DNA of 6,533 nucleotides from a bacterium UBP3_UBA6266 (GCA_002440765.1 DJVC01000097.1:1-6533), one strand, 5' to 3'; shown: positions 1 to 6,365, numbered from the stretch's first letter. Notes: generated from the letters alone by a model not told the origin. Translations and numbers: made by a program.

Positions 1-412
1 ACCGCTGTTCCGGAGACAGCAAATCTTTAACTCTCTGGAAAATTTTAAACACAATATTACTATATGACCGTATATTATACTTCCTGTAGGCGGCATGGAC
101 ACCTCCGCCGGGCCGGTAGATATCCATACCAAAGCTTTTGCCGAAGGCAAAAACCACGTTAAAATTATCCCCGCGCACGGCCCACGGCACATAAAAGGCA
201 AATACTATCCTGTTAATCAACCGCATAAAATGTGTTATGGGAACCTTAATGTGTCTTATCGCGGGGTTAATGGAGTCAAATTTCCTGGAAACCACAACAA
301 CGGAACAGCCCATTGATGTAAGTATCTCTGCCAGCATCCTGGCAAAATTTTCACCCCCGCCGGTGGCAGGTGTAAAGTTCTCTATAATAAATAATATCTT
401 TATTTTATCCAT
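1..412 (-). CDS. Family-4 glycosyltransferase, LPS core type (N-terminal part; runs off the left edge)
   Basis: The first 137 residues of a protein starting at ATG 412-410 are visible; the C-terminal half, with the nucleotide-sugar-binding domain, lies outside the window. The N-terminus is a Rossmann-type GT-B start: a hydrophobic strand (KILFIIENF, residues 5-13), a glycine-rich loop (TGGGE, 17-21) followed by a helix, then a second strand (VVVVSRKF). Further on, FNVVFAFGKSFGMDIYRPGG (94-113 region) followed by H106 and Y109 resembles the acceptor-domain motif of WaaG-like GT4 enzymes that add glucose or another hexose to LPS inner-core heptose. The gene begins 16 bases after the waaF stop, on the same strand, with no convincing Shine-Dalgarno sequence, so it may depend on coupling to waaF. 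Family and LPS-core role are fairly sure; the donor sugar cannot be told. Confidence 0.82.
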   Translation of the reverse strand, partial: MDKIKILFIIENFTPATGGGENFARMLAEILTSMGCSVVVVSRKFDSINPAIRHIKVPITHFMRLINRIVFAFYVPWAVRGDNFNVVFAFGKSFGMDIYRPGGGVHAAYRKYNIRSYSNIVFKIFQRVKDLLSPEQR

Positions 413-428
413 ACAGCAGAATTTTCGG

Positions 429-1457
429 TTAAGAACCAAGGAACTTTTTCAGGCTGCCGAACACTTCATCAACGGATATCATGGAAAAACATTCGTAAGT
501 CTTTTTCTGACAGATCCTGTTTAAACATGGGCTGCACTCTGTTTCTTTTCTTATTATGGTTATATTTCCCTTAACGGGCGCTGTTGCTTTTGCATCGGTA
601 GAACCGAATATGGCCAGAACCGGCGTCTGCAGGGCTGCGGCCAGATGCATCGTTCCCGTATCATTGGTTATCAGCAATTTAACCTTCTTTAAAATGGCAG
701 CTAACTGCTTAATGGTCGTTTTCCCGCTGGCATCTATTATTGTTTCTGATACCTGTCTCTTTATCGCGCCGCAGACATCCGTATCATTCTTGCTCCCCAA
801 CAGAATAATTTCCGCGTTATAGACATTTTTTATCCTGTTAATAAGGCTCGCGAACCTGTCGGGAAACCACCTTTTTGCCGGGCCATATTCCGCCCCCGGG
901 CTTACTCCTATCAAAGGGGCTGTCCGGTTTCTGCAATTCATGCTGAGAAATGTCTCAGCCCACTTCAATGAGCTGTCATCGGCATCCATACTGAAATCAG
1001 GCATATTACCCGAAAATCCGGCTGCCCTTACCAGTTCGAAGTACTTCTGCGATTGGTGCGTGCCCGAAGGAGGAACCTTTACGGTTTTGGTCAAAAGAAT
1101 ACGGCCGGGAAAATTACCAAAACCTATTCTCTCGGGAATTCCGGACATATAAGGCACAAGAGCCGAATCAAACGAGTTAGGGAAAATAAAACATTTGGAA
1201 AATCCTTCGGCTTTTATTTCCCTTGCAAGTTTAATACGCTCTTTTAATTCCATGAAATCAGGAGGAATATCATATTTGATAAAACGGCCAACTATACCGG
1301 TAAGGGAAAGAACATCGTTAATCTTATCCCTTCCCAGAACTGTAATGTCAGCATCGGGATACATTTCTCTCACGGCTTTGACCGAAGGAGCCATCATAAC
1401 GGCATCGCCGATCCAGTTTACGGCTCTTATTAAAATCTTCTCCTTTGAAGTCGACAT
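429..1457 (-). CDS. waaF: Lipopolysaccharide heptosyltransferase (WaaF/RfaF type, GT9)
   Basis: A 342-residue GT9 enzyme that transfers L-glycero-D-manno-heptose from ADP-heptose to the LPS inner core on the cytoplasmic face of the inner membrane. The N-terminal signature NWIGDAVM (14-21) carries the conserved Asp (D18), the catalytic base in this family. The C-terminal domain has PGAEYGPAKRW (187-197) and NDTGTMHLAAAL (265-276), followed by FGSTD (284-288); these match heptosyltransferase II and form the ADP-heptose site. A C-terminal cysteine cluster (C308, C311, C316, C323) is also seen in many WaaF proteins. Length is normal for the family. ATG at 1457 is chosen over GTG at 1466 because a GAGGGG sequence sits 8 bases upstream of it. 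The gene follows a 175-base spacer and is succeeded closely by a GT4 glycosyltransferase. WaaF rather than WaaC is favoured by the motifs, but acceptor position is not proven. Confidence 0.93.
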   Translation of the reverse strand: MSTSKEKILIRAVNWIGDAVMMAPSVKAVREMYPDADITVLGRDKINDVLSLTGIVGRFIKYDIPPDFMELKERIKLAREIKAEGFSKCFIFPNSFDSALVPYMSGIPERIGFGNFPGRILLTKTVKVPPSGTHQSQKYFELVRAAGFSGNMPDFSMDADDSSLKWAETFLSMNCRNRTAPLIGVSPGAEYGPAKRWFPDRFASLINRIKNVYNAEIILLGSKNDTDVCGAIKRQVSETIIDASGKTTIKQLAAILKKVKLLITNDTGTMHLAAALQTPVLAIFGSTDAKATAPVKGNITIIRKETECSPCLNRICQKKTYECFSMISVDEVFGSLKKFLGS

Positions 1458-1465
1458 ATCTCCCA

Positions 1466-1471
1466 CCCCTC
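1466..1471 (-). promoter_or_regulatory. Ribosome binding site that decides the waaF start
   Basis: GAGGGG lies 8 bases before ATG 1457. It directly abuts the alternative in-frame GTG (1466-1464), which is far too close for that codon to be used, so the ATG start is preferred. Confidence 0.55.
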
Positions 1472-1512
1472 ATACCCAAACAAACACAAAATCCGAATAT
1501 CCCCCGTGAAAT

Positions 1513-1527
1513 CCGGAAGATTTCCGG
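1513..1527. repeat. Inverted repeat CCGGAA / TTCCGG
   Basis: Six-base perfect arms (1513-1518 and 1522-1527) with a three-base loop, the most GC-rich stem in the spacer. On the minus strand it lies about 55 bases before the waaF start and is followed by ATTTCACGG, not a T-run, so it is not a typical terminator. An overlapping alternative pairing (GAAATC 1509-1514 with GATTTC 1519-1524) is also possible. Confidence 0.45.
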
Positions 1528-1539
1528 GACTAAGTCCTC

Positions 1540-1558
1540 GAAATTGTATAACAATTTC
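1540..1558. repeat. Inverted repeat GAAATTGT / ACAATTTC
   Basis: Eight-base perfect arms (1540-1547 and 1551-1558) separated by ATA. It is AT-rich and nearly symmetric as DNA, so it could be a regulator binding site as well as an RNA hairpin. A TACAAT sequence resembling a -10 element lies inside it on the minus strand, but no -35 element is found at the right distance. Confidence 0.45.
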
Positions 1559-1601
1559 AGAGGAAAAATCCGAAACAAATACATTCTTTTGAAAATTCAA
1601 T

Positions 1602-1622
1602 CAATGAGATATTGTCTCATTG
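1602..1622. repeat. Inverted repeat CAATGAGA / TCTCATTG just after the acyltransferase stop
   Basis: Eight-base perfect arms (1602-1609 and 1615-1622) around a five-base loop, beginning 10 bases downstream of the acyltransferase TGA on the minus strand. On that strand it is followed by ATTGAATTTTC. Position after a stop codon suggests a weak terminator, RNA 3'-end stabiliser or operator; the low GC content and broken T-run argue against an efficient terminator. Confidence 0.45.
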
Positions 1623-1632
1623 GCAGTTTCTT

Positions 1633-2574
1633 TCAGAGCCTTCCTTTATCCGTAAGCGCTCCTTTTCTGGGAACCGATTTCCACCTTCTATGCATCCAAA
1701 AATATTGCTCGGGATATTTTTTTACCTCGCGCTCCACTATATGCGCATATCTTTGCGTAATCCCGAATACCTTTTCATCAAATGTGCCTTTGAAATCAGA
1801 AGATTCAATTTTATTTTGCACGTGTAAACGAAAACGGCTCCTGTCTACCCTTAATCCGAAAACAGGGAAAAGCGCCGTATCGGTTTTCACCGCAAGAACA
1901 GCGGGAGTTGCGACTGTAGAAGCTTTTTTCCCGAAGAAATCCACAAATATTCCTCTTCCCCCGGCGCGCTGGTCAGCAAGTATGCCGACTATTTCATTTT
2001 TCCGCAATATATCGCCGATACTTGATACAGCCCCCATTTTATCAATGACTTTCTGAGGAAACCTTTCTCTTATTTCTTTTATCAGGTTATTGATAAACCT
2101 GTTCTTCAGCGGCCTTGCAATCACGTTGATATTCACACTTTCGACAATACACATGGAACTCAGGACTTCCCATACACCGAGATGCGCCAGCAGTATTATC
2201 GCGCCCTTTCCGCTTTTTTTCATATATTCGACTACCGATTTGTAGCCGCTCATCTCCGACCTTTTTAAAAACCACAACGGCCCTTTAACAAACGCTTTGC
2301 CGTAATCGACAATTATCATCCCGAAATGCATAAATGAACGGCGGGCAATTCGTTTGACCTCTTCTGTTTTCATTTCGGGAAAAGCCGTCCTTATGTTTTT
2401 AAACACAACGTTCCTGTGCCTTGAGTCCAGCATATAACCGGCAAGACCCAGAAACCCGCCTATCTGATAAGATATTCCCTCCGGCAAAATCCCCAGAATG
2501 AATAATCCGGTTTTAGCTAAAACATATGCGAGATACGCAATCATGAAAATCTTTGGCCCCTTCCATAATCTCAA
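1633..2574 (-). CDS. lpxL: Lipid A biosynthesis acyltransferase (LpxL/HtrB family)
   Basis: A membrane-anchored acyltransferase (313 residues from TTG 2574) of the lysophospholipid-acyltransferase-like superfamily, which adds a secondary acyl chain to Kdo-lipid A at the inner membrane. A hydrophobic N-terminal helix (about 11-30) is followed by NIRTAFPEM (60-68). The catalytic HX4E motif is HLGVWE (H131, E136). Downstream come ARPLKN (153-158), ADQRAGGRGIFVDFFG (200-215) and the C-terminal YFWMHRRWK (291-299), all typical of LpxL/LpxM. The gene overlaps the end of lpxK. Two starts compete: TTG 2574 with AAGG (2585-2582) seven bases upstream, or ATG 2544 (residue 11), which keeps the hydrophobic helix but has its GGAAGGGG sequence 12 bases away. 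Overlap with lpxK is 62 or 32 bases respectively. LpxL versus LpxM specificity cannot be read from the sequence. Confidence 0.92.
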   Translation of the reverse strand: MRLWKGPKIFMIAYLAYVLAKTGLFILGILPEGISYQIGGFLGLAGYMLDSRHRNVVFKNIRTAFPEMKTEEVKRIARRSFMHFGMIIVDYGKAFVKGPLWFLKRSEMSGYKSVVEYMKKSGKGAIILLAHLGVWEVLSSMCIVESVNINVIARPLKNRFINNLIKEIRERFPQKVIDKMGAVSSIGDILRKNEIVGILADQRAGGRGIFVDFFGKKASTVATPAVLAVKTDTALFPVFGLRVDRSRFRLHVQNKIESSDFKGTFDEKVFGITQRYAHIVEREVKKYPEQYFWMHRRWKSVPRKGALTDKGRL

Positions 2575-3685
2575 TTTTCACCCTTAAAAAATATATAGGA
2601 ATATCAACTCCCGATACATAAGGAAATCTTACGGAATCCTTCTCGGTTGTAACTATAGCTTCCGTATCTTTGTTTATAGCGTCATTGATCACATCTATTA
2701 TTTCCTGCTGGGTAAACCGGTGATGGTCCATAAACCTGTGAGAGGAAATAATTTGAGCGCCGATGTCCTCCAGCGCGATTTCAAAACCTTTGGGTTTGGC
2801 AATCGCAGACAGGGTAACTATTTTCTTTGAATCAATAAAACTTATATCTTTTTTGTTTCCACTGTAAACCTCCTCAAAATACAAAGGCTTATGGACACAG
2901 ACAATTATCTCCGCTTTGGGGTTAATCGTCTTTATCTTGCTTTTTAAAATCGAAATATCTTTTCCGCCCGCTTTTGTAATAAATACGATGTTCGCCCTTT
3001 TAAGATTGCTCACCGTTTCCCTCAACTCCCCTCTCGGAAGCATCTTTTCGTTGCCAAAAGGCGAAGTTGCGTCAATCAGGACTACATCATATCTCCTGTC
3101 CAGAGGAAGATACTGAAATCCGTCATCCAGCAAAAGCGTGTCTACGCTGTATTTTTCAATGGCAAAGGCTCCTGATTTCACCCTGTTCTTATCAACAAGG
3201 ACTATAGCGCTTTTAACATTTTTGGCCAGCATATAGGGCTCATCGCCCGCATGCATGGAATCCAGCAGGATACTCCTGCCATCCGAAACAATTTTGGGTT
3301 CATACTTCATCTTATTCTTAAAAATAAAATCCATAAGCCTGACTATAACGGACTTGCTTGCGCTCCTGTATCCTCTCGAAAGAATCGCCACTTTCCTTCC
3401 TTCCGCTTCCAGAGATCTCGCAAACATCTCGACTATAGGTGTTTTGCCGGTTCCCCCGACTGTCAGGTTTCCTATGCTTATCGTCATACAGCCCAGGGTT
3501 TTCCTTCTTAATATCCTGTGCTTATATAGAAACAGCCTTATCTGAACTATAAAACTGAAGATCCTTGACAGAAAGCTTAATACGTTCAGAAAGCATCTCG
3601 CGCTGATGTCATCCCGTTCCCTTGTTATTACGGATATGACATATCTTTCAATCGATTCCCTGATTTTTATCAAAAGCGCTACCAT
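2513..3685 (-). CDS. lpxK: Tetraacyldisaccharide 4'-kinase
   Basis: LpxK phosphorylates the 4' position of the tetraacyl disaccharide 1-phosphate with ATP to give lipid IVA, at the cytoplasmic face of the inner membrane. The 390-residue protein has a hydrophobic N-terminal membrane-associating segment (about 31-55), then the Walker A loop GNLTVGGTGKTP (72-83, K81). ILSRGYRS (101-108) and SDG/AGDEP (134-150) follow, then the acidic LLLDDGFQ (184-191, D187/D188). The C-terminal half carries DHHRFT (320-325), matching the Asp-His pair used in LpxK catalysis, and VTTEKDSVRF (345-354). Every hallmark is intact, and the length is slightly above the common 310-360. ATG 3685 has AGGAAG (3699-3694) eight bases upstream, overlapping the stop of the preceding EIIA gene, which suggests coupling. 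The 3' end overlaps the acyltransferase gene. Confidence 0.96.
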   Translation of the reverse strand: MVALLIKIRESIERYVISVITRERDDISARCFLNVLSFLSRIFSFIVQIRLFLYKHRILRRKTLGCMTISIGNLTVGGTGKTPIVEMFARSLEAEGRKVAILSRGYRSASKSVIVRLMDFIFKNKMKYEPKIVSDGRSILLDSMHAGDEPYMLAKNVKSAIVLVDKNRVKSGAFAIEKYSVDTLLLDDGFQYLPLDRRYDVVLIDATSPFGNEKMLPRGELRETVSNLKRANIVFITKAGGKDISILKSKIKTINPKAEIIVCVHKPLYFEEVYSGNKKDISFIDSKKIVTLSAIAKPKGFEIALEDIGAQIISSHRFMDHHRFTQQEIIDVINDAINKDTEAIVTTEKDSVRFPYVSGVDIPIYFLRVKIEIMEGAKDFHDCVSRICFS

Positions 3686-3697
3686 GTTTCCGGCTTC

Positions 3698-4156
3698 CTA
3701 AATATCATGTTCTGCCAAAATGCTTACGAATTCCTTCGGTGTCACGGCCGACAACAATTTTTCCTTAACCTTTTCTTTGGACAAAATCCTTGTTATTCTT
3801 GAAAGCAGCCTCAGGTAATCTTCATTTCTTTCTTTAGAATCGACAAAAAGGAATACAAGGTGTGTCAGATTTCCCCCCGGCTCATGGAAATCAACAGGTT
3901 TTAACAGCCTTGCCGCTCCGCCGAAAATCCCGTCTACGATATCGGTTCTGCAGTGAGTGACGGCAAAACCGCTTTTCGTTGCCGTTGGCGGGCCTTTTTC
4001 CTCTCTTAAAATCAGCCCCTTTGCAAGTTCATCAGGGCTTATAGCGCCGGTCTTGGGAGCCACCACTTTGGATAACTGCCGGATAGCATCATCCCTCTTT
4101 GATGCTTTCATGTCCAGAATTACCGTGTCTTCCCTTACTATTTCATCTATTCTCAT
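3698..4156 (-). CDS. Stand-alone PTS EIIA domain protein (PtsN/fructose-type)
   Basis: A 152-residue protein made of one EIIA type-2 domain, the fold of EIIA-Fru/Mtl and the regulator EIIA-Ntr (PtsN), which takes a phosphate from an HPr-like protein on a histidine. The region LILREEKGPPTATKSGFAV followed by T67-H68-C69-R70 aligns with the family's REK..(S/T)....AIPHA(R/K) block. The phospho-acceptor His is kept (H68), but the usual Pro before it is Thr. The C-terminal helix region LVFLFVDSKERNEDYLRLLS (100-119) is also typical. ATG 4156 is preferred over ATG 4198 because TAAGG lies six bases upstream and the longer form would add a non-homologous tail reaching back into the permease gene. It starts 8 bases after the permease stop and ends 12 bases before lpxK. 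No IIB or IIC partner is present, so a regulatory role is more likely than sugar uptake. Confidence 0.87.
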   Translation of the reverse strand: MRIDEIVREDTVILDMKASKRDDAIRQLSKVVAPKTGAISPDELAKGLILREEKGPPTATKSGFAVTHCRTDIVDGIFGGAARLLKPVDFHEPGGNLTHLVFLFVDSKERNEDYLRLLSRITRILSKEKVKEKLLSAVTPKEFVSILAEHDI

Positions 4157-4162
4157 AAATAA

Positions 4163-4167
4163 CCTTA
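4163..4167 (-). promoter_or_regulatory. Ribosome binding site of the EIIA gene, overlapping the permease stop
   Basis: TAAGG lies six bases before ATG 4156 and includes the TAA stop of the permease. It supports the shorter EIIA start and suggests translational coupling between the two genes. Confidence 0.55.
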
Positions 4168-5421
4168 CAGATATCTCCAATAAACATATAATGTGCATAT
4201 CAGCAGAGATTCTATTACAAAAATTACCCCGTATTTAAAAAATTCCTTAAAAAGTATCGGGCTTCCGTTCTTTTTGGCAAGCCCGGCGATTATTATATTG
4301 GCGGGAGCCCCTATTATCGTGCCGTTGCCCCCGAGACATGCTCCCAGGGAAAGAGCCCACCAAAGCGGTTTGGCGTTGGTAAAATGCGCGCTGATGTCTT
4401 TAACAACCGGTATCAATGCGACAGCATTGGAAACGCTTCCTATCACCGCCGAAAAGACCGCGGAAACCCATAATATCATCAACGTCGTAAAACAGTGGTT
4501 TTTCCCGGTAAATTCAACGGATTTTCTAGCCGCTATGTTCACCGCCCCGACCTGGACAACACCGGAAACGATAATAAAAAGCCCTATCAGGAAAAATATT
4601 GTCGGCCATTCCACCGATTTAAAAAAATCTTCGGTTGTCTCCCCGGCGATAATCATAAGCAGTGTCGCGCCGGTAAGCGCGACCGAAGCCGGGCCGAGTC
4701 CCAATTTTTCATGAACAAGAAACGCCATCAAGGTCAAACTCATTACAAACAAGCATTTTAACAGCAGTTTTTTATTTCTTATCGCTCTGCTGTCATCCAG
4801 AGCCATTATCCTGGCCCTTATTTCATTAGAAACCCTTAACTTATCGCGCATTAAAAAAATCACGGTGAACACAAACACAACCATAATAATCAAAATGACG
4901 GGAGTAAGGTTGAGCAAAAAATCATTAAAACTAAGGTTTGCGGCGCTTCCGATAAGTATGTTGGGCGGATCCCCTATCAGGGTCGCCGTACCCCCTATGT
5001 TTGAAGCCATTACCTCAATGATAAGAAGCGGCACGGGATTAATATCCAACTGCTGGCTTATCAGAAACGTAATGGGAGCAATCAGAAGCACCGTGGTGAC
5101 ATTATCCAGAAAAGCGGAGAGCACGGCGGTTACAATCGAGAGAAGCAGTATTATAACCAGCGGTCTTCCTTTCGCGGATTTCGCGACCTTTATCGCCATC
5201 CACTCAAATATTCCCGTTTTCGCAAACACTCCGACAATTATCATCATGCTTATCAGGAGCAGCAGTACATTCATATCAATCCATTTAAATGCAATATCCT
5301 GAGGCACTATCTTGAAAACCAGCATAAGAGAAGCGCCCACAAGGACTGCTATTGTCTTGTCAACCTTATCGGTCGCCACGGCAAATAACACTGTAAAAAA
5401 GATAAGCAGGGCAAAAACCAT
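4165..5421 (-). CDS. ArsB/NhaD/OCA2-like (SLC13-type) ion permease
   Basis: A 418-residue polytopic inner-membrane protein with about 10-12 hydrophobic segments in two related halves split by a charged cytosolic stretch (about 192-222). The first half has SAFLDNVTTVLLIAP (102-116) and ASNIGGTATLIGDPPN (139-154), the re-entrant/substrate-site motifs of the ion transporter superfamily that includes ArsB, NhaD, the P protein (OCA2) and SLC13. The second half has LGACLGGNGTIIGAPAN (359-375), the mate of that motif. The other expected motif, usually a DN pair before (I/V)P, reads SAVIGSVSNAVALIP (324-338), so Asp-Asn is replaced by Gly-Ser. Substrate is unknown: a cation/proton antiporter, an anion or a dicarboxylate exporter are all possible. 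It lies 12 bases after an EIIA-CBS gene and 8 before a second EIIA gene, suggesting that these soluble proteins control it. The start is ATG 5421, with only a weak GGGA-type ribosome site. Confidence 0.9.
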   Translation of the reverse strand: MVFALLIFFTVLFAVATDKVDKTIAVLVGASLMLVFKIVPQDIAFKWIDMNVLLLLISMMIIVGVFAKTGIFEWMAIKVAKSAKGRPLVIILLLSIVTAVLSAFLDNVTTVLLIAPITFLISQQLDINPVPLLIIEVMASNIGGTATLIGDPPNILIGSAANLSFNDFLLNLTPVILIIMVVFVFTVIFLMRDKLRVSNEIRARIMALDDSRAIRNKKLLLKCLFVMSLTLMAFLVHEKLGLGPASVALTGATLLMIIAGETTEDFFKSVEWPTIFFLIGLFIIVSGVVQVGAVNIAARKSVEFTGKNHCFTTLMILWVSAVFSAVIGSVSNAVALIPVVKDISAHFTNAKPLWWALSLGACLGGNGTIIGAPANIIIAGLAKKNGSPILFKEFFKYGVIFVIESLLICTLYVYWRYL

Positions 5422-5433
5422 TTTTCCCGTCCG

Positions 5434-6339
5434 TTATATCTGTAACACTTTTGTGATGATGTCTCTTGCTGTAATAGAACCTATCAACTTTCCGTTATTC
5501 ACGACAAAAACTCTTTCTGTTTTTTTCTTAACAAGCAGAAAAGCCGTTTCGACAATGGAAGTATCGGGGGCAACCGTCTGGGGATTTTTTCCGGCAATAT
5601 CCTTTATCCTTATTATATCTTCTTTTTTAAAGAATTCTTCAAACGGCTCAAAATCCTTTAAAAAAGAGAGGTTGCTTAAATGGTTCATATATTTCGGCAG
5701 TCCGACCTCCACAATATCCGATTCATGCACTTCCCCTATAAGCATATTATTTTCATCCACAACCGGAGCGCACATCATATTGCTCTTGAAAAATATTACC
5801 GCGGCTTCTTTAATTGTCATATCCGGATAAAAAAACACCAGAGGGGGTTCCATTATGTCGGAATTGGTAAGCGCTTCTTTAACATTAATCCCCGTATTTT
5901 CTATAATTTTTATCAAATCCGAAGGCTCTCCGGCCTTCAGAATTTTTTCTTTCACATCTTTTTCTTTTACCAATTTCGCTATCGCCGCAAGTGTCTGCAG
6001 CATGATTTTATTTTTCGTCTTCCCTGATAGAATGAGGAATATAAGGTTGGCTTTGCACTCTTTTCCCGCATGGTAACTAACTCCTTTAAGTGACCTTCCG
6101 ATAATAATATAAAAATCTTTAAGGCCGTCTATTCTCGCATGCGGAATGGCAACCCCTTCTCCGAGGTAAGTAGGGGCTATTTTTTCCCTCTCTATAACCA
6201 TATTGACTATATTTTCAACATTATCATCGTATCCGAACTCTTTAAGGGGCAAAACCAGTTCTTTTATGACAGATTGCTTGTCTCCGGATTTCAAATCGAG
6301 ATTTACAAGTTTTTCATTAATAAGGCTCGAGAACAGCAT
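5434..6339 (-). CDS. PTS EIIA domain fused to a pair of CBS domains
   Basis: A 301-residue soluble regulator. Residues 1-150 are an EIIA type-2 (fructose/PtsN-like) domain; the phospho-acceptor is H67 in the intact GVAIPHAR motif (62-69), preceded by REKIAPTYLGE. Residues about 155-212 form the first CBS motif (SDIMEPPLV, then APVVDENNMLIGEVHESDIV). About 245-300 form the second (IKDIAGKNPQTVAPDTSIVE, then VFVVNNGKLIGSITARDII). Between them is a linker, VGLPKYMNHL to EPFEEFF (212-237), richer in aromatics than a normal CBS spacer. CBS pairs usually bind adenine nucleotides, so the protein may join phosphotransfer and energy or nucleotide signals. It follows the waaA-like gene by 26 bases and precedes the permease by 12. 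ATG 6339 is chosen because AAGGAG sits six bases upstream; TTG at 6345 would leave no spacing. The target is unknown; the adjacent permease is the natural candidate. Confidence 0.92.
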   Translation of the reverse strand: MLFSSLINEKLVNLDLKSGDKQSVIKELVLPLKEFGYDDNVENIVNMVIEREKIAPTYLGEGVAIPHARIDGLKDFYIIIGRSLKGVSYHAGKECKANLIFLILSGKTKNKIMLQTLAAIAKLVKEKDVKEKILKAGEPSDLIKIIENTGINVKEALTNSDIMEPPLVFFYPDMTIKEAAVIFFKSNMMCAPVVDENNMLIGEVHESDIVEVGLPKYMNHLSNLSFLKDFEPFEEFFKKEDIIRIKDIAGKNPQTVAPDTSIVETAFLLVKKKTERVFVVNNGKLIGSITARDIITKVLQI

Positions 6340-6345
6340 ACACAA

Positions 6346-6351
6346 CTCCTT
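6346..6351 (-). promoter_or_regulatory. Strong ribosome binding site of the EIIA-CBS gene
   Basis: AAGGAG six bases before ATG 6339, the best Shine-Dalgarno match in the window. It fixes the start at the ATG and excludes the TTG at 6345-6343. Confidence 0.7.
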
Positions 6352-6365
6352 GTTTATATATACTT

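Larger units (their letters stand above)
1458..1632 (-). other. Intergenic spacer between the acyltransferase and waaF genes, rich in inverted repeats
   Basis: This is the only sizeable gap between genes in the window (175 bases); all others are 26 bases or less. No credible ORF fills it. It contains three perfect inverted repeats listed separately, and a shorter one (GGAC/GTCC at 1527-1530 and 1534-1537) that shares a base with its neighbour. No stem is followed by a clear run of T on the minus strand, so no standard intrinsic terminator is visible. A very weak promoter-like pair (TTGATT, 17-base spacer, TATTTG) can be drawn on the minus strand just after the first repeat, but matches only part of the consensus. 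It may hold a regulatory or RNA-processing element that sets waaF and GT4 expression apart from the upstream genes. Confidence 0.5.

Noticed and set aside
1348..1584. 78-codon minus-strand frame across the waaF start and spacer
   Set aside because: It is out of frame with waaF, overlaps its conserved N-terminus, and has no recognisable domain.
1602..1622. Rho-independent terminator after the acyltransferase gene
   Set aside because: The stem has few G-C pairs and is followed by ATTGAATTTTC rather than a run of T, so it is kept only as an inverted repeat.
1445..2056. 203-codon open frame on the plus strand
   Set aside because: It lies antisense to the acyltransferase and the spacer, its translation resembles no family and has no domain pattern, and the opposite strand encodes clear LpxL motifs.
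4157..4198. Longer start (ATG 4198) for the stand-alone EIIA gene
   Set aside because: The extra 14 residues are unlike the EIIA N-terminus and overlap the permease gene, whereas ATG 4156 has a good ribosome site.
4193..4714. 173-codon open frame on the plus strand, and similar ones at 4865-5302 and 5312-5830
   Set aside because: These are antisense shadows of the permease and EIIA-CBS genes, whose motifs are unmistakable on the minus strand.
6340..6365. Promoter in the TATATATAA stretch before the EIIA-CBS gene
   Set aside because: It resembles a -10 box, but no -35 element is found at 16-18 bases upstream and AT-rich leaders are common here.
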